A stretch of 64,000 nt of DNA from Paraphaeosphaeria minitans (GCA_015832175.1 WJXW01000016.1:248001-312000), one strand, 5' to 3'. Positions 1 to 11,391 are shown, counted from the stretch's first letter. Numbers and translations: made by a program. The notes: generated by a model from the sequence alone, not told the origin.

Positions 1-354
1 GTACGCGAGAGCCACCCATGTGATATTTGGATCCTGCTTTGCGTTAGTCGCTGGGTTCCGCAAAAGCTGGACGAAGAGACTCACGGGTCCTATGTCTGCA
101 TTAATGATGCCTAGAATGGGTGCAGCATATCCGAACGCAGCAACACCGGCCATCAATCCCAACCCTATACCTGCCATCGTTCCCACGAAAAACTTTGAGC
201 GAAAGTATCCGGGCGGCAGCGCATTCTCGTCGAGCTCAAGATTCGCGCCGACAGCTGCATCTGCGTAGACCTTTTCCGGGTCACTGGATGGTGTCGAGGC
301 CGAAAACGTGTCGATGTTCTCTTGATGATACGTCGGCATCTTGTCGGACGACAT
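1..354 (-). CDS. MFS transporter, TRI12/siderophore-efflux type, 5' part only
   Basis: The gene starts at 354 and runs off the left edge. The first residues form a polar cytoplasmic tail, followed by LPPGYFRSKFF and a glycine-rich first membrane helix ending in APILGIINADIGP. This tail-plus-helix pattern is typical of the fungal MFS family that includes trichothecene efflux pumps and siderophore transporters (14 membrane helices). An intron at 34-84 (GTGAGT, branch GACTAAC, CAG, 51 nt) joins GP to DPNITWVALAY, which restores the family consensus. About 100 residues of an expected 550-600 are visible, so the substrate cannot be told. An export or siderophore role is family knowledge only. Confidence 0.82.
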   Translation of the reverse strand, partial: MSSDKMPTYHQENIDTFSASTPSSDPEKVYADAAVGANLELDENALPPGYFRSKFFVGTMAGIGLGLMAGVAAFGYAAPILGIINADIGPVSLFVQLLRNPATNAKQDPNITWVALAY

Positions 355-2578
355 TGTGGCGACTGTGAGATGTGTTTATCTTTTCAAATACAACATTGGC
401 GAGGAGTACAGTAGGTATTCCTGACATCTTAAACACGCCTGTGCGGTTCAGGAATCAGGACGACGGGATTCCATACCCGAGATGCGGGGACTCCCACACA
501 AGCCGCATGTTTCAACGCGCGATCTGGACCTACACCCAGGACTTATAATCAGCTTGGTAACGATTCGCCTTTCTTGGGGGCTGTTGCGACGTAGAAATAC
601 TCTTCACTAAATGAAGACAAGCTTTTGTGGAGGCCACGCGCTAGGGAAAACACGTACCGACGCGATGATTCATCCGTCACACGGGTGTGAATCATAGTCT
701 TTGCCGACGTCATGTGGTTAGCGCGAATGTTACTGGACCATGATATGCTGAGCGTCCTATTGTTCTAGCCTGGAGCATTGCGGATGCAGCATCGCGCAAG
801 ATACAGCTGAGTGTTGGGCTAGGTACACCAGAAGAATGGGTTCGAACCACCAAAGCACCACAAGGTGCATCCCAATTTGCAATATTGTCTAGTTACAGCC
901 AAAGGGAGCGTACTTCTCGAACAGTACCATTACCCAAACCCATTGGATATCGGATCGGCTTAGTGTGGACGGCGGAAAAGGTTGGCCGCGCGGTGCCCAG
1001 GTCCCCGAGTCCAGAAACTCCTCACACACAACTCGACCGGATACATGATGATCTTCCATCGGCGACACAGAGTCGTACCGCGTCCATTGGTCAGATAGAA
1101 TGCTTGCAAGCGCATGCCTAGGCACGCTTTGAACCTCCACCAGAATCAAATCGCCCTGTCAGAGTCGACGTGCGAAAAGGAATACCTATCAATAGTGAAA
1201 TTTTCCACGCCCTATCTATGCACGACATTGACTGGACTTCTCTTATCAGATGCATGCGTCGCTCTAGGTGGCATGGGATGGCCAGCATGTATGCTGGTGA
1301 TGGAGACGGTTTCCTGACCCATCGATAGACTAAACATTACATGATCCGTCTGAGGGTCAAAACTAGGTTTACTCAGTCCACTTCTATGAGGGCATAATCC
1401 GACAATTATCTATGATGATGATGTTCTCCACGGACATGTACCAACAGTCCCTCTAAGCAACTGAGCAATTCAAGAATGCTGCTCTGGTTAATTTGATAAT
1501 TCTCTAATTCACTGCCGCGCTAAATTGTATCGTTGTGCTGGGAGCACAGCAACGGACGACGGTTTGTTATGGAGTTCTTATATATGGACACTGTGCCATC
1601 GAAGACATCAGCCGACATTTCGGTGTCACATTTGCCAGCGCAGAGGTTTGATCACTCAACTCAGGCATAGACGGAGGGAAGGAAGACCATATACATGGTC
1701 CCCCGGTAAGCATGATCTTACAGAGCATGATATTGATAAATCTAGTGCGAATTTGTCATGATTGGAGGACCGTTAAAAAGAATTAGCTTAGGGTGGCGAG
1801 GTTGCACGTCTGGATGAGATTAAAGAGCAACGATGCAGGGAAAGAGAAAATGCAGAGTCGCGACGTGTAAAGAATCTTGAGACATACTGTGGGGAACCTC
1901 GGAGAAGGAGCTGTGCGGGGAAAGATGGGGCGAAGTTAACCGCATGGTGAAAAGGCGACATGATCCGACCGACGACAACCTTGGCTAAGCCCATGAAGTG
2001 ACGGGTTTGATGCATTAGGGCTGAGTTCAGATGGTCTTGAACGCTATGGAGTGGCCTAGGCTACCTCACACCGTGCGCGCTCTGTCGTCACCTGGACTTT
2101 TCGATGTAATCTAGCTCACGCGGGGTAGGCCTGGCTTAAGGTACAGCCTGACCCGCTGCTACGTTTGCTGTAGAGGCCACATTGATGACAGCTAAGTGTT
2201 TCAACCACTCCACGGCCCTCTTTCACAGCTAGCGCACTGTTATACCAAGCAGCCGTGGGTGAATTGAAACCAGTTATTGCCAAGAGCCAAAGATAGAAGG
2301 GTGGTGAGAAGATTGTTACGAGAGAGGAAATCGAAAGGCGGAAAGAAAGCCAATCAGGTGCCGGCATATGTGCAGGGATGTGCATTCGATACTCGCGTAG
2401 TAGATTGGGTGCCGAGCAACCAAGGAGCCTCTCCCAGACAGGGCTACTTCCAATTCGAAATATCGCCGTGAAGTCAGACGATGAGACATATCTGGGTTGC
2501 ACAATTGGAGCGGAGTACAGTCGGTGAGGTGAGAGGATGGCAACGACGTCAAATGGCTTTGAGAAGCTGAAGTGAGGG
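355..2578. other. intergenic, no gene recognised
   Basis: About 2.2 kb with only short ORFs on both strands (up to 128 codons). None shows a recognisable domain or splice-linked continuation. The stretch separates the MFS gene, transcribed leftward, from the BYS1-like gene, transcribed rightward, so it probably holds both promoters. Confidence 0.5.
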
Positions 2579-2585
2579 TATAAAA
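2579..2585 (+). promoter_or_regulatory. TATA box of the BYS1-like gene
   Basis: TATAAAA lies 110 bp upstream of the ATG at 2695. A TATA box this close to consensus, with a CA-rich leader after it, fits a strongly or inducibly expressed gene, as is common for small secreted fungal proteins. The call rests on sequence match and position only. Confidence 0.5.
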
Positions 2586-2694
2586 TGGCCTCGATGTCCT
2601 TCCTGGGGTATGCAGTTCATCATCATTCAGAACACACGATCACGCTCAATCACTCGTTATCAAAGTCTTTCCAGAAGTCGAGACCGCCGACGCC

Positions 2695-3126
2695 ATGAAA
2701 TCCTTCACCACGCTCACAGCCATGGCCCTCCTCCCCGCAGCCCTCGCAGCATCCCTCACTGCGACGAACAAATGCACCAACTCCATCTACGTCAAGCCCG
2801 ACGCACAAGGCTTCTCGGGGGCGATTTCCGAGATCAAATCCGGCGCGACATGGACGGGACCGTTCGAGACGACCAAGTTCGGCAACGCGGTCAAGTTTTC
2901 GAGCAGCAAGACGGACTTCAGCAAGCCCATCAGCTTCGACTACAGCGTCAGCGGCGGCCTTACCTACTACGATGTGAGCGATGCTGCCGGGAGGCCGTTC
3001 AAGTTGGTGGCGAGGGATACCACGGGAGGAGGGCAGACGTGCCCGGAGGTAGGGTGTCCGGGCAACGCGTGCAAGGCTGTGAAGGCGTGCGATTCCTCGC
3101 ACACGTATGCTATACAGGCGTGTTGA
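2695..3126 (+). CDS. BYS1-like (thaumatin-like) small secreted protein
   Basis: A 143-residue intronless ORF. It has a classical signal peptide (MKSFTTLTAMALLPAALAAS), then a compact domain with NKCTNSIYV near the start and a cysteine-rich C-terminus (CPEVGCPGNACKAVKAC, ending QAC). This matches the fungal BYS1 / yeast-phase-specific protein family, small extracellular proteins with a thaumatin-like beta fold and no known enzymatic activity. Length is close to the family norm of about 140-160. The start is set by the signal peptide and a TATA box 110 bp upstream. Secretion is a firm prediction; roles in host interaction or morphology are reported for some relatives and are only possible here. 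Confidence 0.85.
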   Translation: MKSFTTLTAMALLPAALAASLTATNKCTNSIYVKPDAQGFSGAISEIKSGATWTGPFETTKFGNAVKFSSSKTDFSKPISFDYSVSGGLTYYDVSDAAGRPFKLVARDTTGGGQTCPEVGCPGNACKAVKACDSSHTYAIQAC

Positions 3127-3578
3127 AGGCTGAAATGTAGTGCAGAGGCGGATACTGGGATATAGCTGTGGAATCGAATCAGTGCGAGCGAATCTGGGTA
3201 TGCGTCACCAACCAATCTGAGTGCTGGTGTCTAGCACGAACTTGTTTGAGTGAAAGTGTTTGGTGAATGTGTTCGTCTGGGGAGTACAGTCGGATGGCCA
3301 TGTGTACACCATGTACGCGAGCGAGTTGTAGTAGTGAATGGTTTTGACGGTGTACTGTGTAGGATTCATCCTCATTACGCGATGGTGGCCGTGCGTTGCG
3401 GAAGCCGCGACGGAGACGTCGGGGAAGGTGCCACGGCTGGCTAGGCCGTTTGGAGAAATGTGGGGCTGCGGGGCAAGTGCCCGACTAGTGTGGACCGAGG
3501 CAATGCGCGCTCGTGAAGAGACGGCGGGTCTCCTTCGGTGGCGAGGACAGCTTTAAAGCGGCTGTGACCGCGTACGAC
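3127..3578. other. intergenic, no gene recognised
   Basis: This 450-bp stretch lies between the stop of the BYS1-like gene and the purine-rich repeat before the aldehyde dehydrogenase. Small ORFs at 3250-3556 on the plus strand have no recognisable domain. It probably holds the 3' end of the first gene and the promoter of the next. Confidence 0.45.
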
Positions 3579-3837
3579 GCACACTGGCAGGAAGAAAAAA
3601 AGAAAGAAAGAAAGAAACAAAACAAAAAAAGACTGACACAGACTCTCATCGAGAAAGAAAGAAAGAAAGACAGGCACAGGTGCGCACGCAGAAAGGAAGA
3701 AAGAAGACAAACAGGCTTGCACGCAGAAAGGAAGAAAGAAGACAGACAGGCTTGCACGCAGGAAGGAAGAAAGGAAGACAGACACGGACTCGCACACTGG
3801 CAGGAAGAAAGAAGACAGACACGGACTCGCACACAGC
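3579..3837 (+). repeat. purine-rich minisatellite/microsatellite abutting the ALDH start codon
   Basis: The stretch begins with a (GAAA)n-rich segment and becomes four degenerate tandem units starting at about 3684, 3719, 3754 and 3792 (35, 35, 38 and 37 bp). Each unit has the pattern GCACGCAGGAAGGAAGAAAG followed by ACAGACACGG or ACAGGCTT. The last unit ends 8-9 bases before the ATG at 3838, so the array forms the core promoter and/or 5' leader of the aldehyde dehydrogenase gene. It is one-sidedly purine. Long open frames on the complementary strand here are artefacts of the repeat. Confidence 0.85.
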
Positions 3838-5445
3838 ATGGCGGCCAAGATCCCCCCCTTCGAACACACGTCGCTCGACGACATCCCCGCCGTCGCCGCG
3901 CGCATCCGCCAGGGCTTCCTCTCACACAAGACGCGCCCACTCGAGTTCCGCCTCGTGCAGCTCCGTAAGCTGTACTGGGCGCTCAAAGACAATGCGGCTC
4001 TGATCATCGAGGCGTGCAAGCAGGACTTGGGCAAGCCGACGTTTGAGACGCACCTCTCGGAGCTGTCGTGGTGCATGAACGATATTGTCTTCATGCAGAA
4101 CAACCTGCCGCGCTGGGCCAAGGAAGAGAAGGCAGAGGACATCAACTTGACCAACAAGCTGATGGGCCCGCGCATCCGCAAAGACCCCCTCGGCGCCGTG
4201 CTGGTCATTGGCGCCTTCAACTTCCCCATCCAACTGTCGCTCGGTCCCCTAATCGGTGCCATCGCCGCAGGCTGCACCGCCGTCCTCAAGCCCTCCGAGG
4301 GCTCGCCCCAGTGCGCAGCTGTCCTGCAGAAGATCGTCGCCGAGTCGCTCGACCCCAACTACTACACGGTCGTGCAGGGCGCCGTCCCAGAGACCAGCGC
4401 CCTTCTTGAACAGAAGTGGGACAAAATCTTCTACACCGGCTCTACGAACGTGGGCACCATCATCGCGAAGAAGGCTGCCGAGACCCTCACCCCCGTCGCC
4501 CTGGAGCTCGGTGGCAGGAACCCGTCTTTCGTCACCAAGAACGCCGACCCGAAGTTGGCCGCACGACGACTGCTGTGGGCCAAAACTTTCAACGCAGGCC
4601 AGGTCTGTGTAGGCCAGAACTACACCTTGATCGACAAAGAGATGGTCCAGCCCTTCGTCAAGGAGCTCGAGGTCCAGCTCAGCGAATTCTACCCGCACGG
4701 TGCCCGCAACTCCCCCGACTACGGCCGCATTGTCAACCAGCGCCAGTTCCAACGTCTCAAGAAAATGCTCGACGAGTCGCACGGCAAGATCCTGGTCGGC
4801 GGCACCATGGACGAGGTTGATCTCTTCATCGAGCCCACTGTCGTGCAAGTCGACTCCATGGAAGACTCTCTCATAAAGGACGAGTCATTCGGCCCATTCC
4901 TGCCCATCCTTGCCGTCAACGATCTCGACGAAGCCATCAAGATCGCCAATGAGGTCCACGCCACTCCGCTGGGTCTGTACCCCTTTGGCAACAAGGCCGA
5001 GATGGAGAAAGTCCTCTCGCAGACGCGCTCCGGTGGCGCCACCCTCAACGACGGCTTCTTCCACGCCTCCATCCCCACGCTTGCCTTGGGTGGCGTGGGC
5101 GATTCCGGCCAGGGAGCGTATCGAGGCAAGGCATCCTTTGATGTCTTTACGCACAGGCGCAGCGTGGCATCCACGCCTAGCTGGATAGAGGGTATGCTGA
5201 GCATGCGCTATCCTCCCTTCACCGCCAAGAAACTGCAAAAGTTACTGAAGATGAGCGAGATGAAGCCCAATTTCGATCGCCAAGGACGCGCAATTGGATG
5301 GGGCGGGTGGTTTTTGGGATTGCTGGGTTTAAAGTCGTTGGCTGTTGTCATAAGTAAGTGATCCACGTGGTCGCCCTGTCGCTACGTCTCTCCTTTTACT
5401 TTTCTGTTTGTTCGTCTTTGGCAACCAGCCGTGTTACTCTGGTAA
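3838..5445 (+). CDS. fatty aldehyde dehydrogenase (ALDH3 family, membrane-anchored)
   Basis: NAD(P)-dependent oxidation of long-chain aldehydes to fatty acids; the closest known types are yeast Hfd1 and human ALDH3A2. The family motifs are present: LELGGRNP with the general base Glu223, NAGQVCVGQ with the nucleophile Cys257, and SFGPFLPI. The unspliced frame stops at 5361 after VVISK. However, a strong donor (GTAAGT at 5354) and an acceptor after a pyrimidine tract (CAG at 5428) flank a 75-nt intron. Splicing gives the tail VVITVLLW with a stop at 5443-5445, completing an 18-residue hydrophobic anchor (LGLLGLKSLAVVITVLLW). I prefer the spliced end (510 aa); 507 aa if unspliced. ALDH3 enzymes of this type sit on ER, mitochondrial or lipid-droplet membranes through such a tail. 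Confidence 0.93.
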
Positions 5446-5869
5446 CTTCCTACGTCTCGGTGTTTTGGTATTACGTGGCTTTTTGTACGTTGTCTTAGCT
5501 TTTGAGCTCCCTATGCCTCGTGCAGCATAGCAGAGCTCAATGGTCGTGCTTATGATGCATCTGGTCCATACCTGCATCTGCTTTTACTTCGAATTATCGC
5601 ACGGCCGGCCACAGATCTTCTGCTAACGTCTGTCAGTGGCTGTCAGCGTGCGCTTGTACCTTCAGCGACGCGCAAAGTTGTAGATTTGCGTGAATGATAC
5701 CACTCGTTGTAGCTATACCCTAGGATGAAGTTTTTATATCTAGTACAAAATGAAAAGGATCAGATATCCCAATATACGATCGAGCCGCTACGGCATCCGT
5801 GGTCCTGGAGCATAAATAGCCCGTGCCCCGCTTCGCACGCTCGGATTCAGCACCAGTCAACTTCTGGCA
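5446..5869. other. intergenic, convergent 3' region
   Basis: A T-rich stretch after the aldehyde dehydrogenase gene and beyond the stop of the GH20 remnant on the other strand. No domain is seen in either direction. I looked here on the minus strand for the missing C-terminal part of the GH20 barrel and did not find it. Confidence 0.45.
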
Positions 5870-6840
5870 TCAAGCCTCATGTTTATTCCGCTTTCGTCGA
5901 ATTTGTGATGCAGCTTTTATGGGATCCATGACCCAGTTTTGCTGGAAGTCATATGGATCATCTCCCTCCGAAGTAAACCAGACAATTTCAAATCCCAAGA
6001 TGTTGGAATGATCCGGGAACACAAAAGAAACGATTTTATCGTGATCAGCATTGCCAATGTAGAATGCATCGGACTCGGAGACAATAACCCGGTGACCGCT
6101 GTTGAGAATTTCTTGAGAGGAACCGTTATGCCAAGTTTGTATAACCCAATCCTTGGATATGTGCAAACTCTTTCCGTCGTCGGTGAGAGGATCATCCCAT
6201 AGAATCAGCGTCTTGTTTGGTTGAAGGCGTTTGAGCCAGTTCAGAAACGTGTCGAACAACTTATTGTCATCTTCCGTCTGCCAAATATAGGCCACTTCGT
6301 CGCCCCCAAAGTGATGCAGGGGCGACCGGAAATATCCATCTATCGTGGAGACCAAATCGGCTATATAGTCGTATGTTTGGCGTTGCCTGATGTCCAGTTG
6401 GGCTTCTGGTCGTTTCAGATCTGGCGTGCCTACTACCAAATCTTTCTTCCACAATCCCCTGGGACATTGCCGTCAGAGCTCGTGGTGAAAATCGGTGGAT
6501 TGATGGATGATTTGGTAACATACCATATGTCGCTGTGCCCAGGCATGTCTGTCTCAGGATAGACAGCGATACCCAAGCCATATGCATGTGAAACCACACT
6601 ATGAATATCCCCAGGAGTATAGTGTCTGGAGGTATGACTATGTTCTATGCTCACATTCGTCAAACCACGGTCTGCCGGCCAATGCATCGGGAAGCTTTCC
6701 GCATCATATATATGCCAGTGGAAGACGTTGAAATTGTATTGGTGGAGCACGGTCAAGAGATCGAGGATGGCTTGAACGGGAAAAAACTTCCGGCCCGTGT
6801 CCAGCATGAAGCCTCGGTGGGGGTATAGATCGGATTCCAT
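5870..6840 (-). pseudogene. truncated GH20 beta-N-acetylhexosaminidase
   Basis: Two minus-strand segments join through a 65-nt intron (6459-6523; donor GTATGT, branch CTGAC, acceptor CAG). They give a product of about 300 residues starting MESDLYPHRGFMLDTGR. It carries GH20 hallmarks: NVFHWHI, ETDMPGHSD and the catalytic Asp-Glu pair in HFGGDEV. Full enzymes have about 500-600 residues with an N-terminal GH20b domain and a C-terminal barrel half containing a substrate-binding Trp. Here the N-terminal domain is missing (an in-frame TGA lies five codons before the ATG), and the protein ends after WVMDPIKAAS followed by a basic, unrelated tail. Most likely a decaying remnant. A short expressed protein cannot be excluded, because the frame stays open. 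Confidence 0.7.
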
Positions 6841-7104
6841 TTTGTGTGAGTTTCAGATGGGTCGGAGCTGTACAGCTGGTGGGATCAGCGCGCGGGGTTA
6901 TATTGAACTCGCGCGACCCTGCTAATCCTTATGCGATCTAGCTGACCACACCTACGGCAGGGCTACCAGGTAGCCGTCGGAGCACAGCAGAACAAGTGGA
7001 CAAGCTACTCGAAGAGAGAATGTACGAAATCTCTGTATATGGTTTAACGATATGTATGCTCAAATGCAGGGAATGCTCTGTTTATTCTCGAAAATTGAGT
7101 ACCA

Positions 7105-9682
7105 TCACCCACCACGCGTTTTGCCCCATTTTATGTTGTCTTGATTCCACACCGAGAAAATTGGTATGACGATGCTGAAGACGCCGATCATAGGAAAAAA
7201 GGGAAGATAGAAAGGAATGTATGTCCAGTCCAGGCAGAGCATGCATAGCAGAATAGGTAGAAGCAGAAATGCAAGCAATACCGCCCAAGCATATGGCGTT
7301 AACAAAAGTGATATCACTGCAAGGGCGACTCCGGCCGGCAGTGCAAGCGGCAGGATGAACACCATGAAGAGTTCGCAAAAGAGGACAAAGAGTAGCCTAA
7401 CATGAGTGAAGAACGATGCTTCGAACGGAGGGACGTTGAGATGAGCAAAGTGGCAGTGGACGAGGGAATTCGTCCATCGGCGTCGCTGGTCCAGGAGCAC
7501 CGAAAGCTTGTCAGGCACCACGGTTGTGCATGTTGCAGCGGAGAAATATTGCAGTCGACAGTCAGACCCGAAATAGCGGATCGCCAGAGTTGACAAATAT
7601 CGGTCCTCGCCAATGGACAACAAGTTGTGTTCATGTAGGGTCTTGTCGTAGCTTCCTGCGTAATCTTCCAAGAGAAGTGGATGCAGAATGGCTGGTCTGT
7701 TGTTTGGCCATTTCAGTCGGTAGATGGTGAAGCATCCACTGAGTACAAAGACACTGCTGCATATGCTCTCCACTGCCTTTAGGACAGCATGGGTGAGCCA
7801 GTACTCGAAGACCTGACTGCTGGCGACAAAGCTGCTCATATGATTGCTGACTCCTGTGTAGCCGCACACTCCGAGGAGCTTCGGTCTTTTTTGAAGTCGA
7901 TCCACAAGGTATGAGATTCCTGTCCGGTCAACCGCGGTGTCACAATCAATGGCCAGCATGTACATGGCATCGCGAGCGTCCATGTTGAGGCAGATTCGCA
8001 TCTTGAACTCGAGGTTTTCGAAGAATGGGTTCCAAAGCTTGCGGTAATTGACGTAGTGGAAAAAGTTGTAGGTCAGCAGCTGAGAATCACGTTTCCCTCG
8101 GTTCCCGGGCTTTGGTCTGTCTTTCTCGTCTTCTCGCCCAACCTTGACAACAATAACGTAGGGTACACCTCGGTAGTGACCAGTGCAGCAGAGAGCTCGA
8201 TTGTCCGAAGCGCCATATTCGTTGAACGAGGCGTATGAATGGGCGTGATTATCGATGCCAGCCTCCAGGTCTGCACTGTGGTCAAAGATATCTTCCAACA
8301 GTATTCTATACGTCGGTTTCTGGCCCTCAGCTGCAACCATTCCGTCTGCAACAATGAAGAGAAGCTTGCGCTTTGTCTCGTAACTAGACTGCACACAAGA
8401 CTCAATTGTTTTCCGGAGAGTGGCTTCGTCCTCGTTGTAACAGGGAATTTGCATCACCAGCAAGGCGTCATGCTCTTCGAAGGAACGGCTGGTATAGCGA
8501 ACACGAGCAACGCAGATGGCGACCAGGAGCATGAACGCGCCACCCAGGCCCATGTAGACGTAAACAATGCCGCGCACCGTGCTGCAGAAGGTACTATCAT
8601 TAGCAATCATACCGATGCGCACTTTCACAACACAGCTGACTATTGGTTGGATGACCAGGAAGTAGCATATCAATGCGTAAATGGCGGCAAGTAGAAAACA
8701 GAAAAGCACCTTTTGTCGGAAGGCCAGGCGTTGCCGAAGGTCGTCCATCTTCAGGTACTTTTTGAGAAACCATGAAGGGATGTAGAAAGTCAAGCAGCGC
8801 GCAAGCCATATCCAGAACCCTCGGTAAACTCCCGGGGTTATGTGCTCGTCTGTTCGATGGGGCTTTTCCCAAGCTCTGAATTTAAGGACTTGGGCTTCCA
8901 TGGTCTTTATACGCAGGTTCTTCTTCAGCTTTCGACTTGTGGAGGAATGTGCCTTCTCAGGCGTCTGAAGGGCTTCGGATGCTTGGTGCGCATTCGAGGC
9001 CTCTTGTCCGATGGAGTCAGTCATGGAACTGTCGTTTGCGTCGCCATCGGATGTCCACGTGACTTGATAAGGATCTGAGAGGCCTTGATTGTGTTTGCCT
9101 ACAACTGCGGTAGGCCGGGTAGAGCTTCGAGAGGCGAGGTTTGCGGTGAGGAAGCTTGATATCGTGTCGGTTGAGTCGTGATATTTCCGTTGGCTGTTGC
9201 CAAGATATGCTGATCCGGGCGTACGGATGAAGGGCACAGAACCGTCTCCATGTAACGATGTGACGGATTCATATGGTGAAACGACGATGGGCAATCCGTG
9301 GTCACTTTCATAATCTATGGCAGACCAGTCAGCCCACGTTTTATTGGCACGCACGGGTTAGAAGGGGAGACAGCGGTGCTAAAGGGGAGAGGATGGGAGG
9401 AGGAGAGGAGGGGGAGGGACTGTACTTACATGGATTTGGTATGTCGTTTTTAGAAGTTTGAGGAAAGAGGGTTGTATATAGGACCTTCCACATGTCTTCC
9501 TCCGAGGGACTGATTGCCGTGACTGTTGGCGATCGAATTTTCTGTATCAAAGTCTCGAGCCCTTTGATGGGCTCATCGTCCTCGCGAAGGCTGCTGTCGC
9601 AATGTGGCTCTACATGTAAGTGGTGCGCAAATAACCGACTGGATTCAAAGCTCTGCGAGCAACCTGGGCACTTAATCGGCAT
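7105..9682 (-). CDS. chitin synthase (division 2) with N-terminal zinc-finger module
   Basis: Exon 1 (9430-9682) encodes MPIKCPGCSQSF...HHLHVEPHC, a CxxC...H...H/C finger, then EEDMWKVLYTTLFP. A 115-nt intron (9315-9429; GTAAGT, branch CTAAC, TAG) joins IPNP to YYESDHGL, rebuilding the LFP...IPxPYY motif seen after fingers in many uncharacterised fungal proteins. Exon 2 (7105-9314) is a GT2 chitin synthase: membrane helices near residues 287-307 and 333-354, QIPCYNE, CDTAVD near 541, GEDRYLSTL near 653, QRRRW near 694, then C-terminal helices. The total is 820 aa. It makes beta-1,4-GlcNAc polymer at the membrane. The cytochrome-b5-like region and the myosin motor of related classes are absent. 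If exon 1 were not used, translation could start at 9354 (749 aa). Confidence 0.85.
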
Positions 9683-11391
9683 GATATGGCAGCGATAGAC
9701 ATGTTGTCTAGATACAGGGTGAGTCCAAATACGAGCAATACGCAGGGGGCACGGCTGACCTGACACCGTGGATTGTCGTCCACCCTTTCCTTGAACACGA
9801 CTGTGTCTCCGCGTATTCGAGTGGGTTGTGCTTTAGGTACGGACAAGCGAAATGCTTGTTATGAGGCCTCTTCTCAACTCCATTTTCTGTGCTTTCTGTA
9901 CTATCTGTAGGTTCTATGCGGATGGTAGAACGAGAGGATAGCCAGTGATGTGGGGGCAGCGGGTTTAGGGCCATTGGAAGACCTAGTGCGATTGGTAGGT
10001 GGATCAGAAGGAGACTGACGACAGCGTGACCGTGACGACAAAACTTGTAGACACACGCTTGATTTGATAGTTAAAAGTTGAATCAGTTCGACAGTTGTCA
10101 AAGCATAGAGTATTACACAAATGATATAAATACTTGGTCCCAACTACGCTCACATAGCCAGGTCCACGCCACTCGGAACAATTTCGCAGCTGAGGAGCGA
10201 TGTGACTGGGCTAACCATTGTACGCCGGTTCTAGATGCTCTCCTAGTTGAAGCGTGTGCTGAGAAAGTTACCTAGCGTGGGAATCCGGGATTGGCAGTGA
10301 ACAGCGGAGAAATTGTTAGGTGAAAAATTATAATATAGTGTGTAAACAGCTGATCCACTACTGTCAACATTTACCGTATAGCTTGGCAAGAAGCGGCAGG
10401 CACCAACAGACAGCCACAAAGGAAACAGCTATGAAGAAATCAACCATAACACAGAGCCTGTAAATTCTCTTGTGTCTCATGTCGTATGAGGCAACATGTC
10501 TACTTGCGTGCTAATCCGAATTCCCCTCTTGAGCCCTGTGCGCTGGCTGCCTCAGTTGCGTACGGTTTGGACTCATCACGCCCAAAGCTCACTTACACGT
10601 GCAAAGGCAGTGAACAGGGCCCCAAGAATATAGTTCGTAGCTCTCTCATAGTTTGGTCCTCAAGCTTAGAAGCCCGTGTGATGGTGTGCTTCTCTCAGCT
10701 GTCAGTATGAAAGCCTAGACTGGACGCTACCTCCGGCGCGGCTTGTTCACCACAGATTTAGGATGCGGCATGTTTTCGCTAGAACTATATCGGCATAGAT
10801 CTCCAAAGAGGCTTAGGGTCTCAATTGCAGCATCCATCGATCTAAGCAAGTTTCAGCTCCCGCTCTAGCAGCCTGCATACGCCACAGGCCTGTACGAGGC
10901 GAAAAATCTGTAGTGCGAATGTACTAGCCAAATATAGCACTATCACTACGAGCTGGGCGCCGCTATGTTCGCAGACATGAATACGCTGGGCATGCAACCA
11001 GGTCCGTCTAGAACCGACATGGTCTTTGCTTCCCTGATAGGTGCGAACTGGAAAGGGGCAAGTTTATGTCACTACCTGAGCCATGTCCTGCCGAAAGTTC
11101 CAACTACAGTGTTTGCCTTGACGTTATTTCAGATTTTCAAGCCAAGGATGGAGGTCACCTTGGACGTGCGAGTTCGTAAACAGTTGGCCTGGCGAATTCG
11201 CTTCAGGTATGAACGCAGTCACAAGGAAAGTATCAAGTCATTGCCCAGCCTGCTTGTTTAAGCTATCTAAACGAACATATTTACTATGAATTGCGCACAT
11301 ATAAGGAGCAAGGTACTATACCGGAGATTGCTGCCACGACTCGTGTGTAACTGGATATTGTCAGTTTATAGACACATACTAGGGGATTTCA
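9683..11391. other. intergenic, no gene recognised
   Basis: A 1.7-kb moderately AT-rich gap between the chitin synthase start and the 3' end of the chitin deacetylase. Both flanking genes read leftward, so the chitin synthase promoter should lie here. Short ORFs on both strands (up to 98 codons) show no known domain. Confidence 0.45.

Noticed and set aside
835..860. GGTTCGAACC word resembling a tRNA B box
   Set aside because: The flanking bases do not form a T-stem, and no A box or acceptor stem is found upstream.
2610..3140. 176-codon plus-strand ORF overlapping the BYS1-like gene
   Set aside because: It is in another frame, with Arg/His-rich composition and no domain; the 2695 frame has a signal peptide and family motifs.
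3441..4358. 305-codon minus-strand ORF rich in Phe, Leu, Ser and Cys
   Set aside because: It is the complement of the purine-rich repeat and of aldehyde dehydrogenase codons; the hydrophobic runs come from TTTC repeats.
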